Shown: positions 14,065 to 21,255, numbered from the stretch's first letter. The stretch: DNA of 35,827 bases from Loigolactobacillus jiayinensis (GCF_003946445.1 NZ_RHOF01000042.1:1-35827), one strand, 5' to 3'. Notes: a model not told the origin generated them from the sequence alone. Numbers and translations are program-made.

Positions 14065-14934
14065 ATGAAAAAATTGTATTCAGCACTAATGACGGCGTTT
14101 AATGAAGACGATACCATTAATGAAAGTGGTATCCGTGAAATGGTTCGCTACAACATTGACCACAACCATATTGATGGGTTGTATGTTGGTGGTAGTACAG
14201 GCGAAAGCTTCATGTTAAGCACTGAAGAACGCAAACAAGCTTATAAAATTGCTTATGATGAAACCGCTGGCAAAGCTGATTTAATTGCTCAAGTTGGTTC
14301 AGTGAATTTAACAGAAGCCAAAGAATTAGCTAAATACGCCGTTGAACTCGGTTATAAGACGATTTCCGCCGTACCACCATTCTACTATCACTTTACTTTT
14401 GATCAGATCAAAAATTACTACGATCAAATCCTTGAAGGCTTGGATGTCCAATTAATTATCTATTCGATTCCCGCCTTATCTGGGGTCACACTTTCCTTAA
14501 CTGAATTTGCTAAATTATTTGAAAATCCTAAGATCATCGGTGTTAAGTACACTAATAATGACTTCTTATTACTACAACGCTTACGTTCTGCTTTTCCTGA
14601 TAAGAAAATCTATTTCGGAACTGATGAAATGCTGATTTCCGCTTTGCCACTAGGCATTGATGGTGCGATCGGCTCAACTTTCAACTTGAATGCTGCTCGT
14701 GCTAAGGCAGAAATTGCTGCTTATGAAGCAGGCGACATGAAGAAAGTCTTTGAATTACAAGATGTAAGTAACAAGTTCATCTTGGCACTGATCGACAACG
14801 ATATTTACCCAAGTCTCAAATTAGTCTTTGAAGAAATGGGTGTTCACGCTGGCTATAGCAAAGCACCAATGAGCAAACCAACAGCACAAATGCGTGCCGG
14901 CGCTAAAAAAATCTACGAACAGTACATCAAATAA
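14065..14934 (+). CDS. nanA: N-acetylneuraminate lyase
   Basis: A 289-residue aldolase of the DHDPS/NAL superfamily, which splits N-acetylneuraminate into ManNAc and pyruvate in the cytoplasm. The pyruvate carboxylate-binding loop GGSTGESF (residues 43-50) is present, as are YSIPALSGV with the catalytic Tyr near 137, and GVKYTNNDF with the Schiff-base Lys near 165. GTDEMLISALPLGIDGAIGST is the sugar-binding side that separates NAL from DHDPS. The length is normal. It has its own promoter, divergent from nanK, and is followed by a branched terminator before nanE. Confidence 0.95.
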   Translation: MKKLYSALMTAFNEDDTINESGIREMVRYNIDHNHIDGLYVGGSTGESFMLSTEERKQAYKIAYDETAGKADLIAQVGSVNLTEAKELAKYAVELGYKTISAVPPFYYHFTFDQIKNYYDQILEGLDVQLIIYSIPALSGVTLSLTEFAKLFENPKIIGVKYTNNDFLLLQRLRSAFPDKKIYFGTDEMLISALPLGIDGAIGSTFNLNAARAKAEIAAYEAGDMKKVFELQDVSNKFILALIDNDIYPSLKLVFEEMGVHAGYSKAPMSKPTAQMRAGAKKIYEQYIK

Positions 14935-14945
14935 TAGCGAGTGTT

Positions 14946-15023
14946 AAAAAGGCGGTCAGCACATAAAACACTAGGCCAAGAGCTATTCGGCTAGTATATC
15001 AAGCTGGAATGAGCTGCCTTTTT
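14946..15023 (+). terminator. Branched terminator-like element between nanA and nanE
   Basis: AAAAAGGC (14946-14953) pairs with GCCTTTTT (15016-15023). Inside, CACTAGGCC and GGCTAGT form a second stem, giving a Y shape. Left (GCGGTCAGC) and right (AGCTG...GCTGCCTTTTT) sides resemble the element near 4845-4940. It would reduce nanE expression from the nanA promoter. Confidence 0.7.
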
Positions 15024-15105
15024 AGCTATCTTGGTACGATATTAGTTGAAAAATACTGATCGAAATAATTTGGAAATGAATTTTAGCAAGCAGAAAAGAG
15101 CCGTC

Positions 15106-15795
15106 ATGATGACAAATACATTTTTAGATACAGTAAAAGGAAAATTAATTATTTCCTGTCAGGCCTTACCAAACGAGCCATTGCATAGTTCATTTATCAT
15201 GGCGCGAATGGGCCGAGCAGCTAAGCAGGCAGGGGCAGTCGGCATTCGTGCTAATTCGGTGGTCGATATACAGGCGATTCAAGACGAAACAGGCCTACCA
15301 ATGATCGGTATCGCTAAAACTGATTATCCTGAGTCACCAGTTTATATCACACCAACGATGAAGGAAATGCGCGCTGTTGCTGCAACTGGTGTGGAAGTTG
15401 TCGCTTGTCAGGTAACCGGTGAGCTCCGGCCAAATGGTGAAAAATTAGCTGACATCGTGGCGCAGTTCAGACAAGAATTTCCGGACACGTTGTTGATGGC
15501 GGATACTGATATATTAGAGAATGCTTTAGTTGCGGATAAACTCGGCTTTGATATCATTGGCACCACCATGCGCGGCTACACAGCTAACTCTAAGGGGACT
15601 AACGTTGCCGATAATGATTTTGAATATTTGAAAGAATTATTGAAACAAGTTAAGCATCCAGTAGTTGCTGAAGGCAAGATCGATACACCAGAAAAAATGA
15701 AGCGTTGCTTAGAGCTTGGTTGCCAAGCAGTTGTCGTCGGTGGTGCGATCACACGGCCGCTGGAAATTGCTAGTCGGTTCATTGCAGCACTTTGA
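15106..15795 (+). CDS. nanE: N-acetylmannosamine-6-phosphate 2-epimerase
   Basis: A 229-residue TIM-barrel epimerase that converts ManNAc-6-phosphate to GlcNAc-6-phosphate. It shows KGKLIISCQALPNEPL at the N-terminus, AGAVGIRANS, GIAKTDYPESPVYITPT (with the catalytic Lys), LMADTDILENAL, GTTMRGYT, VVAEGKIDTPEKM and AVVVGGAITRP. I choose the ATG at 15106 because family members begin about ten residues before GKLI. The longer reading from TTG 15046 adds 20 unconserved residues. The ribosome site is weak (AAAAGAG). A hairpin separates it from nanA and a second terminator follows it, so it may be transcribed from its own weak promoter or by read-through. Confidence 0.93.
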   Translation: MMTNTFLDTVKGKLIISCQALPNEPLHSSFIMARMGRAAKQAGAVGIRANSVVDIQAIQDETGLPMIGIAKTDYPESPVYITPTMKEMRAVAATGVEVVACQVTGELRPNGEKLADIVAQFRQEFPDTLLMADTDILENALVADKLGFDIIGTTMRGYTANSKGTNVADNDFEYLKELLKQVKHPVVAEGKIDTPEKMKRCLELGCQAVVVGGAITRPLEIASRFIAAL

Positions 15796-15813
15796 TCAAT
15801 AAAAATTAGCGTA

Positions 15814-15857
15814 AGCACTATAATTATTGAGTTAACTTAATAATCGTAGTGCTTTTT
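15814..15857 (+). terminator. Terminator after nanE
   Basis: AGCACTA and ATTATT (15814-15828) pair with AATAAT and TAGTGCT (15839-15853), followed by TTTTAT. It separates nanE from the regulator gene. Confidence 0.85.
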
Positions 15858-15974
15858 ATATTGTTTCGCTGACATCACGAATAATGAGCGAATATGGTAA
15901 ACTGTTTTTGTCAGCAGTATAACAACGTGGGACTAATTAAAACGTGATTAGGTAATGATCAAGGGGATGCGACC

Positions 15975-16811
15975 ATGAAGAATGAAAACATTATACAGTT
16001 AGTGGAGTCACAATATGCTGAACTTTCGCGGCAGGAGCGTAAGGTCGCGTTAAAAGTGTTACAAGAACCAGAAAAGATTCAACAACTAAGTATCAATCGA
16101 CTAGCTGAAAGTGTTGGCGTCAGTAACGCGACGATCACACGTTTCGTTAAGAAAATGCAGTGTAGCAACTTTTATGAATTTAAATTGCAGTTAGCCAAGG
16201 TGGGTGCAGTGCCAGAACAAACTGTCCCCACTAAAGGAACGATTGCCGATGATGTCTATAACTTTTATCAAAAAGTGCTCAAAGCAACGCAGCAATTATT
16301 AGATCCCAAAACTTTAACCGCAGTGGTGCAATTGATACGGCAAAGCCAGCGTTTGTATTTATTTGGACTTGGTAGTTCCGGTTACACCGCTAATGAAATG
16401 GCGCAACGCTTGATTCGGATGGGGATTACTGCATTTGCCATGACTGATAGTCACATGATGTATATCACTAGTGGCATTATGCAGCCAGGAGATGTGATTT
16501 TGGTCTTATCAACTTCTGGGAATACCAGTGAAGTCAATCAGGCCGTCATGGCCGCTAAAAAGAACGGCGCGCAAGTTATTGCCATCACCGGCTTTAGCCA
16601 CAGCCCCTTGTTGGAGCAGTCTGACTTAGCATTGGTCGTTAAAAATAGTAACTTTGTTGACAATAGTCGATTTGTCAATTCGCAATTTGCGTTGACCTAC
16701 GTTTTAGATATTATTACCACCATGTTACTAAAAGACGATCATTACCGGGCTAAAATGGATCAAACCGTGGAAATGATCATGAATAATAAATTAAAGAACA
16801 AGAAAGAATAA
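15975..16811 (+). CDS. nanR: RpiR/MurR-family regulator of sialic acid genes
   Basis: A 278-residue regulator. The N-terminal ~75 residues are an RpiR helix-turn-helix (QQLSINRLAESVGVSNATITRFVKKM). The C-terminal SIS domain (about 105-240) binds a sugar phosphate and shows LYLFGLGSSGYTANEMAQRL, VILVLSTSGNTSEVNQAV and AQVIAITGFSHSPL. The ATG follows AAGGGGATG. Family members in this context sense ManNAc-6-P or GlcNAc-6-P and control the nan operons. It is separated from nanE by a terminator and has its own terminator 113 bases after the stop, so it is a stand-alone gene. Confidence 0.88.
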   Translation: MKNENIIQLVESQYAELSRQERKVALKVLQEPEKIQQLSINRLAESVGVSNATITRFVKKMQCSNFYEFKLQLAKVGAVPEQTVPTKGTIADDVYNFYQKVLKATQQLLDPKTLTAVVQLIRQSQRLYLFGLGSSGYTANEMAQRLIRMGITAFAMTDSHMMYITSGIMQPGDVILVLSTSGNTSEVNQAVMAAKKNGAQVIAITGFSHSPLLEQSDLALVVKNSNFVDNSRFVNSQFALTYVLDIITTMLLKDDHYRAKMDQTVEMIMNNKLKNKKE

Positions 16812-16924
16812 GTTGGCCACCTATTTTAGCCGTCAGATTGGCTGAGCTCACAACTAAAAGCAAGCAGCATAGCTAGTTCTTCAAGCAGACTGATGAACGG
16901 TAAATGAGGCAGTAAACTGACTTT

Positions 16925-16960
16925 TGACGCCCAATAAAAATGGGCGTCATTTTTATTTTT
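16925..16960 (+). terminator. Terminator after the regulator
   Basis: TGACGCCCA (16925-16933) pairs perfectly with TGGGCGTCA (16941-16949), then TTTTTATTTTT. The 113 bases upstream (16812-16924) hold no gene. Confidence 0.93.
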
Positions 16961-16978
16961 AAAGCGCTTACTTTTAAC

Positions 16979-17028
16979 TGGAATATTCAAGCGGAATAAG
17001 TTATACTATTAATACGAACTTACGTTTG
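16979..17028 (+). promoter_or_regulatory. SOS-like promoter, copy 1
   Basis: TGGAAT (16979-16984), 17 bp, TATACT (17002-17007), then CGAACTTACGTTTG (17015-17028), similar to the Gram-positive LexA (DinR) box CGAACRNRYGTTYC. AAAGCGCTTACTTTT precedes it. The same arrangement recurs at 21121-21189. A 27-codon frame (17034-17117) follows but has no ribosome site, so the promoter may have lost its gene. Confidence 0.55.
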
Positions 17029-17185
17029 CTTTGATGCAGCAGTATACGCAGCTTATTCGTCAGCTTGGGAAGCAGGCGCGCCGGCTGGTGTTGACCAAGA
17101 ATCCGCCAACTGAGTGACTTCTATGGCGTCCCGATACAATATGATAAAATGTGCGTAGAAAATAACGAAAGGAAGTGAGGGCAAA

Positions 17186-17497
17186 ATGGCAGCAACCATA
17201 AGAATTCCCGTGACGTGGTCGGTTATTCAGTGGGCAATTGCGCATGGGGAAAAGGGAAACGCGCAATTGGCGAAAAAGTACGATTTAGTGGCGTGGAAGA
17301 CACCTAAGTCTGATCATGACTACCCCACTTTCAAGCAATTACAGAATTTTAGTCGTGATACTAGGACGCCATTTAACTATCTTTTTAAAGAGACGGTTCC
17401 TAATGAAGAACATACTTTTGTTAAGTTTATTCGGCAATTTTCTGCGCAAAAGAAAGCGCCAACTTTTACTGGTAAAAAATTACTGAATAGCGTATAA
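17186..17497 (+). pseudogene. XRE-type regulator, N-terminal part of an ImmA/IrrE-fused family, truncated
   Basis: A 103-residue product starting at ATG 17186 after GGAAGTGAGG. WSVIQWAIAHGEKGNAQLAKKYDLVAWKT, then PTFKQLQNFSRDTRTPFNYLFKETVPNEE, matches the N-terminal HTH domain of XRE-ImmA/IrrE proteins, where the phrase ending YLF-x-x-x-P-x-E marks the junction with the zinc-peptidase domain. Here the frame stops about 25 residues after that junction, so the HExxH peptidase is missing. It could still bind DNA and act as a regulator for the genes downstream, or be a relic left by insertion of the AT-rich block at about 17.5 kb. Confidence 0.6.
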
Positions 17498-17520
17498 TCA
17501 TTATACAAACATACGTTCTG
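17492..17520. promoter_or_regulatory. Palindrome and LexA-like box upstream of the ART gene
   Basis: GTATAAT-C-ATTATAC (17492-17506) is a perfect 15-bp palindrome. It adjoins CAAACATACGTTCTG, whose reverse (AGAACGTATGTTTG) resembles a LexA box. It lies at the 3' end of the truncated XRE gene. The stretch 17521-17648 is AT-rich and contains the hairpin GCTAGCTATTATATAGCTAG. Confidence 0.45.
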
Positions 17521-17648
17521 ATCTGCCGGCCAAATTGGCTAGACAATTAATGTGACAATATACTTGAATTAAGTTATGATAGAAATGTAATGCTAGCTAT
17601 TATATAGCTAGTTTAAACATTGTAAAAAGATACTTGAGGGTTGCATCT

Positions 17649-18218
17649 ATGGAAGAATATGATTTTGTTCAAACTATTTATCACGCTGATTTTGCTGAAA
17701 ATAATTCCAATTTCATTGATAATAACGTTTTACTTTCATCTAGGGAAGATGGAAATTGGTGTGGAAGAGGAATGTATTTTTGGGATAATTTATCTAATGC
17801 TAGATATTGGCAAAATAAGAAAAAGAAGCATTCAAACCGTGATGTGACAATTTCACAAGCGTCATTAAGATGTTATGGGACAGAAATACTGGATTTGACT
17901 GATGATGACAGTGCTAAAGCATTATATCGGGCTGCGGTACACTATAAAAGTAAAATAGGATTTGATGTGGACCTCTGTAAGTTAGGGGCAGTTATAAACT
18001 TTGTACATCAAGCTTTGATTGATGATCAACAGAAAGCCTTTTCTGTTGTTAAGTTAGCCGGTGTATATGGTAGAAACAAAGAAGAAAATTTGATTGAATC
18101 ATATGAGCGAGCCTACGATAAGGGGCGAAAGTCACCACACGCTACTTCTAGACTGAAGATAATTTATTCTGTGCGGCATGAAGGGCTACTGTTTAGCCAA
18201 TGTTTATATCATTCATGA
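17649..18218 (+). CDS. ADP-ribosyltransferase-like (PARP-like fold) protein, possible toxin
   Basis: A 189-residue protein from ATG 17649, with GAGGG nine bases upstream (the frame also opens at TTG 17634). The N-terminal half has the layout of bacterial ART/PARP-like domains: IYHADF (a first strand with His), a polar loop, then NWCGRGMYFWDNLSNARYW, a G-x-G-x-YFW-x-N-x-x-x-A-x-x-W segment like the Tyr-containing NAD-binding strand in HYD1/DUF3990-type families. A later ENLIESYERAY could supply the third-position Glu, and LKIIYSVRHEGLL is the closing strand. This suggests NAD-dependent modification of a target, but the identification is by pattern only. It is AT-rich relative to its surroundings and forms a tight cluster with an acidic protein and a SecB-like chaperone. 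Confidence 0.5.
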   Translation: MEEYDFVQTIYHADFAENNSNFIDNNVLLSSREDGNWCGRGMYFWDNLSNARYWQNKKKKHSNRDVTISQASLRCYGTEILDLTDDDSAKALYRAAVHYKSKIGFDVDLCKLGAVINFVHQALIDDQQKAFSVVKLAGVYGRNKEENLIESYERAYDKGRKSPHATSRLKIIYSVRHEGLLFSQCLYHS

Positions 18219-18248
18219 ACGTTCGCTTACCCAAAGGAGGGTGTCAAT

Positions 18249-18653
18249 ATGAGTTTTAAATTTGATATGGAAAGTATAGAAAAGTCAACGCATATTTTTA
18301 CAGAAAAAGAAAAACAACAATTATTGGCACAGTACAAAAGTGATGAAGCTTCTACTGAGTCAGCTGACTTTATCCCAGTTATAAATTTTAATCCTGACAT
18401 GAATTTTAGTCCTGACTTTACGACATTTACAGTGGCAACAAACGGTGAAAATACTGGTTCTGGTATTTATACTACTACAAGTACTAGTAGTTTTGAGGAT
18501 TCATCTATGTTTGATCATAATTTAGAATCTTTAAATAAATTTGGTTTGTTTGATGATTATTCTACGAACTTAACAACTGATTTAGATGGTAGTACCGATA
18601 AAAATGGGGGACAGAATTTTATAACCAGCGGTGTTATTGATTCTGCAGCGTAA
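18249..18653 (+). CDS. Acidic low-complexity protein of the ART-SecB cluster
   Basis: A 134-residue protein with the best ribosome site of the cluster (AAAGGAGGGTG, ATG at 18249). I recognise no family. After a short charged helix (IEKSTHIFTEKEKQQLLAQY) it is dominated by Asp, Ser, Thr, Asn and Phe, with repeats such as FNPDMNFSPDF and TTTSTSSF, so it is probably disordered. It lies between the ART-like gene and a SecB-like gene. In toxin-antitoxin-chaperone modules the antitoxin is unstable and recognised by a SecB-like chaperone through an exposed hydrophobic/aromatic segment. This protein has the properties of such a client, but it could also be the chaperone's substrate for export or a phage-sensing partner. 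Confidence 0.55.
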   Translation: MSFKFDMESIEKSTHIFTEKEKQQLLAQYKSDEASTESADFIPVINFNPDMNFSPDFTTFTVATNGENTGSGIYTTTSTSSFEDSSMFDHNLESLNKFGLFDDYSTNLTTDLDGSTDKNGGQNFITSGVIDSAA

Positions 18654-18660
18654 ATTTATT

Positions 18661-19095
18661 ATGGAGATAAGTAAAAATAAAAGTGAGTTTCAATTTAGTA
18701 AGCCGATTTTAAAAGAGGCAATTTTTACAGTGAATTCTAAATATGAATCAACATTAGCAAATGTGGGTGTTCAGAATTTTCAAATCACTGCAAAGCAGAC
18801 CAACGTTCAACTAGCTGATGGTTATCGGACTGCAAATGTATTGGTTACAGTTGCTAACAGGGAGAGTGTTGGGTTAGATGACAACACGCCATATATTTTA
18901 CGCGTTAGTATGGCAGCAAATTTTCGTTTAGATTCGAATAGCAGTGAAGAAGAGTTTAAGTCACTTCTGAAAGTGAACGCTCCTGCTCTAGTAATGTCGT
19001 ATATAAGGCCTTTTGTTACGCAATTAACGGAGCAAACTGATTTAGAGACGCAATACTTACCATTTCTTGATTTTACAAGAACTGGAGAAAAGTAA
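18661..19095 (+). CDS. SecB-like chaperone
   Basis: A 144-residue protein matching the SecB-like fold: strands with FQITAKQTNVQLADG and ANVLVTVANRESVG, then YILRVSMAANFRLDS, and the diagnostic end LKVNAPALVMSYIRPFVTQLTE followed by YLPFLDFT. This parallels the nAPalLfPYlR...lPpinF ending of SecB and SecB-like antitoxin chaperones. Gram-positive bacteria lack the general export SecB; their SecB-like proteins usually protect an antitoxin (TAC systems). The start is ATG 18661, seven bases after the preceding stop, with no ribosome site of its own, so translation probably depends on reinitiation from the acidic gene. That implies tight stoichiometric coupling between the two. The terminator at 19139 ends the cluster. 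Confidence 0.75.
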   Translation: MEISKNKSEFQFSKPILKEAIFTVNSKYESTLANVGVQNFQITAKQTNVQLADGYRTANVLVTVANRESVGLDDNTPYILRVSMAANFRLDSNSSEEEFKSLLKVNAPALVMSYIRPFVTQLTEQTDLETQYLPFLDFTRTGEK

Positions 19096-19138
19096 GCAAG
19101 ATCAGATGAGCCACTGAATTATTCATAACAGGTAGCAA

Positions 19139-19180
19139 CGCAAAAAAGCTATATTCTTTAGGAATATGGCTTTTTTGCGC
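19139..19180. terminator. Bidirectional terminator
   Basis: GCAAAAAAGCTATATTC (19140-19156) pairs with GAATATGGCTTTTTTGC (19162-19178), with T-runs on both strands. It serves the SecB-like gene on plus and the gene remnant on minus. Confidence 0.88.
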
Positions 19181-19182
19181 TT

Positions 19183-19395
19183 TTACTTAGTCACTGATTT
19201 TTCTGCTATGGTATCACCAAAATAGGTGTATCCGGTCAACGAACGTGTCTTAACGGACAACTTTGTATGGTAAGCCCAAATAATATTAGTAACGGATTGC
19301 GTTGTAGGTTTGGCCGTGGTTTACGACGTGTAATTCAGTCAAAGACACATACAGTAAAACAGGTGCCACCGGGGCGGTTTACTAAACGCGCAGGC
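19183..19395 (-). pseudogene. Decayed gene remnant, C-terminal end
   Basis: On the minus strand a readable stretch (APVLLYVSLTELHVVNHGQT...) shifts frame near 19282 and continues as NIIWAYHTKLSVKTRSLTGY... to a TAA at 19183-19185, directly before the bidirectional terminator. This looks like the end of a lost coding sequence with one frameshift and no start. The family is unknown; a surface-protein (SH3/GW-like) end is possible but not demonstrable. 19396-19790 shows no further gene. Confidence 0.4.
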
Positions 19396-19441
19396 ATTTC
19401 CCTAAATTGAGCAAGTAGCCGATCAACGCCGCACCAAAGCC

Positions 19442-19475
19442 AAAAAAATACCCCCAAGTTGGGAGACTTGGAGGA
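19442..19475. terminator. Terminator-like hairpin
   Basis: CCCCCAAGT (19451-19459) pairs with ACTTGGAGG (19466-19474) with one mismatch. The minus strand has TATTTTTTT after it and the plus strand ATTTTC. It probably belonged to a lost minus-strand gene. Confidence 0.6.
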
Positions 19476-19791
19476 TTTTCTATGGTTGGCTAGTAGATTT
19501 GGGGATCCACTAGCCGAATTCAATAATACACCAAATAAAACTTGATGTAAAAGGATATACGTCAATTATTTAAATAAATTTAATGCGACTGTATTTGAAG
19601 CGGCGAGGCGAGTGACAGTTAAGTCGTTTAAGTGGCCAATTGGTTGCTTTAACAAGTCACGGGAACTTGGGACGATGACAGTCTCGCGCTAAATTAGTTT
19701 CCGGAAGCTGGCCGGCTGCTAATCTGCCGCGCGCCTTTTAATGGTCACTTAATTGCGGGACAAAGCGATATGCGCTTGGCGGTTAATTTGT

Positions 19792-19929
19792 TATACTAAC
19801 TTTATCTTATATGAAAGTGGGCACGTCTTATGTTAAAGCCAGAAGAAGTTATGTTTAGGGAGGACGCTGTGCGCGCATAGTCACAGTGGCTCCTCCAATA
19901 CGCTGAATAAAAATATTGGAGGCCTAAAC
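19792..19929 (+). promoter_or_regulatory. rsgA leader with mutually exclusive hairpins and small upstream ORF
   Basis: TATACT (19792-19797) is a probable -10. In the leader, CCTCCAATA (19892-19900) pairs perfectly with TATTGGAGG (19914-19922), which is the rsgA Shine-Dalgarno. The same CCTCC can instead pair with GGAGGA (19859-19864), part of a longer stem with CTGTG/CACAG. GTTTAGG (19853-19859) also pairs with CCTAAAC (19923-19929). A 16-codon frame, ATG 19830 to TAG 19880 (MLKPEEVMFREDAVRA), runs across the competing left arm. A second 15-codon frame ends at 19858. This is the layout of a translational attenuator: ribosome position on the small ORF decides whether the start site of rsgA is masked. 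Confidence 0.65.
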
Positions 19930-20922
19930 ATGCTTAATTTTCCAACGCACCAACAACCGACCGCACGAATTATTTTTCAAAGTCACGATCACTATCAAGT
20001 GATTTATGCTGACCGCAGTGTGCATCAAGCGGTATTAGCGGGGCGCCTACAATTGGCTGACACGCTGCCGTTGATCGGGGATTTTGTCAGCGGGCAGTTT
20101 TATGATCACGACAAATTCTTGATCACTGAATTATTGCCGCGGCAGACCCTGTTAACGCGTGCCAGCAATTACCAAGAACAAGCCGTTGCCGCTAACGTAA
20201 CGACCGTTTTCATCACGATGTCCTTAAACGCCGATTTCAGCGCTAGTCGCGTGGAACGTTATTTAACCTTGGTTTGGGATAGTGGCGCTACGCCAGTCAT
20301 TGTACTGACAAAGGCCGATTTAGAGCCGGCTTTATTGGCGGCGCGCCAGCTGGAACTAGCTGCGATTGCGTTTGGCGTGCCCATTATTACCACAACCAGT
20401 ACTGATCCAGTGACCGTTCAAACGCAACTAAACGGTTACCTGCAGCCGACGACCACCGCTATTTTTGTAGGCTCATCTGGCGTTGGTAAGTCGACGTTGC
20501 TGAATATTTTAGCAGCGCAGCAACTGCAAGCCACCAAAGCTGTGCGCGCTGGTGATGACAAGGGCCGCCACACAACCACGGCGCGCCATTTATACTATTT
20601 GGCCAATGGCGCGGCCTTGATCGACTCACCGGGAATTCGCGGTGTTGGCGTGGCCAGCAGCACAACGGCAGCCACCGGCCAAAGCTTTCCTGAAATCACC
20701 AGCTTGGCGCAACAATGCCGCTTCAATGATTGCCAACATCAACAAGAGCCAGGCTGCGCGGTGCAAGCCGCAATCAAGCGGGGCGCGCTTAGTGAACAGC
20801 GCTTGATCGACTATCGCCGACTATTGCGTGAAACCGAGTACGCCACCATGAATAGCCGGCAAATCACTGCCGCTAAAATTAAACGATTGGTCGGCAATAA
20901 GAAAAATTTGCGCCGGCATTAA
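19930..20922 (+). CDS. rsgA: Ribosome small-subunit maturation GTPase RsgA
   Basis: A 330-residue circularly permuted GTPase that checks late 30S subunit assembly. Domains in order: an OB-fold (about 10-75); the G domain with G4 VLTKAD (about 118-123) before G1 GSSGVGKSTLLN (about 181-192), the permuted order typical of RsgA; G3 DSPGIRG (about 236); and the C-terminal zinc site CRFNDCQHQQEPGC with three Cys and a His. The arginine-rich tail (NKKNLRRH) fits rRNA binding. The ATG follows GGAGG inside the leader structure. This may be a second, accessory RsgA, since the usual gene lies in a prpC-prkC-rpe cluster that is absent here. Confidence 0.92.
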   Translation: MLNFPTHQQPTARIIFQSHDHYQVIYADRSVHQAVLAGRLQLADTLPLIGDFVSGQFYDHDKFLITELLPRQTLLTRASNYQEQAVAANVTTVFITMSLNADFSASRVERYLTLVWDSGATPVIVLTKADLEPALLAARQLELAAIAFGVPIITTTSTDPVTVQTQLNGYLQPTTTAIFVGSSGVGKSTLLNILAAQQLQATKAVRAGDDKGRHTTTARHLYYLANGAALIDSPGIRGVGVASSTTAATGQSFPEITSLAQQCRFNDCQHQQEPGCAVQAAIKRGALSEQRLIDYRRLLRETEYATMNSRQITAAKIKRLVGNKKNLRRH

Positions 20923-20930
20923 TTGATCTG

Positions 20931-20970
20931 AAAACACCCCCGCAAAGCGAATTGCGGTGGGTGTTTTTTT
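20931..20970 (+). terminator. Terminator after rsgA
   Basis: AACACCCCCGCAA (20933-20945) pairs with TTGCGGTGGGTGTT (20952-20965) and is followed by a T-run. Confidence 0.92.
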
Positions 20971-21138
20971 AAAATGCGGACCTGATCAGGTTCAGCGGTT
21001 AAACTAGCGCGCTTTCAACTAAATCTGGTGGCGGGCACCACTCAGGAAGACGGCATTCAGCGCAAAATTTTTAAAATCAGTATAAAACAGCAGTTTATAG
21101 AAGTTAGTTTTTAATTTTAAAAAGCGCTTACTTTTTGC

Positions 21139-21189
21139 TTGAATAATCAGTTCAGCGCGCGTATACTAGTTATTACGAACATATGTTTG
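21139..21189 (+). promoter_or_regulatory. SOS-like promoter, copy 2, without a gene
   Basis: TTGAAT (21139-21144), exactly 17 bp, TATACT (21162-21167), then CGAACATATGTTTG (21176-21189), a near-perfect LexA box. It is preceded by AAAGCGCTTACTTTTTGC as in copy 1 at 16961. No plus-strand gene follows before the convergent ABC transporter. The rest of 20971-21255 holds no gene. Confidence 0.65.
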
Positions 21190-21255
21190 ACTAGCCGAAA
21201 ATCAGTCAGTTAAGCGATTCTGACCGGTAAACTAGCTTGGCAAACTAGTCCCAAC

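Noticed and set aside
17034-17117. 27-codon ORF after the first SOS-like promoter
   Set aside because: No Shine-Dalgarno sequence and no recognisable product; kept only as a note on a possibly lost gene.
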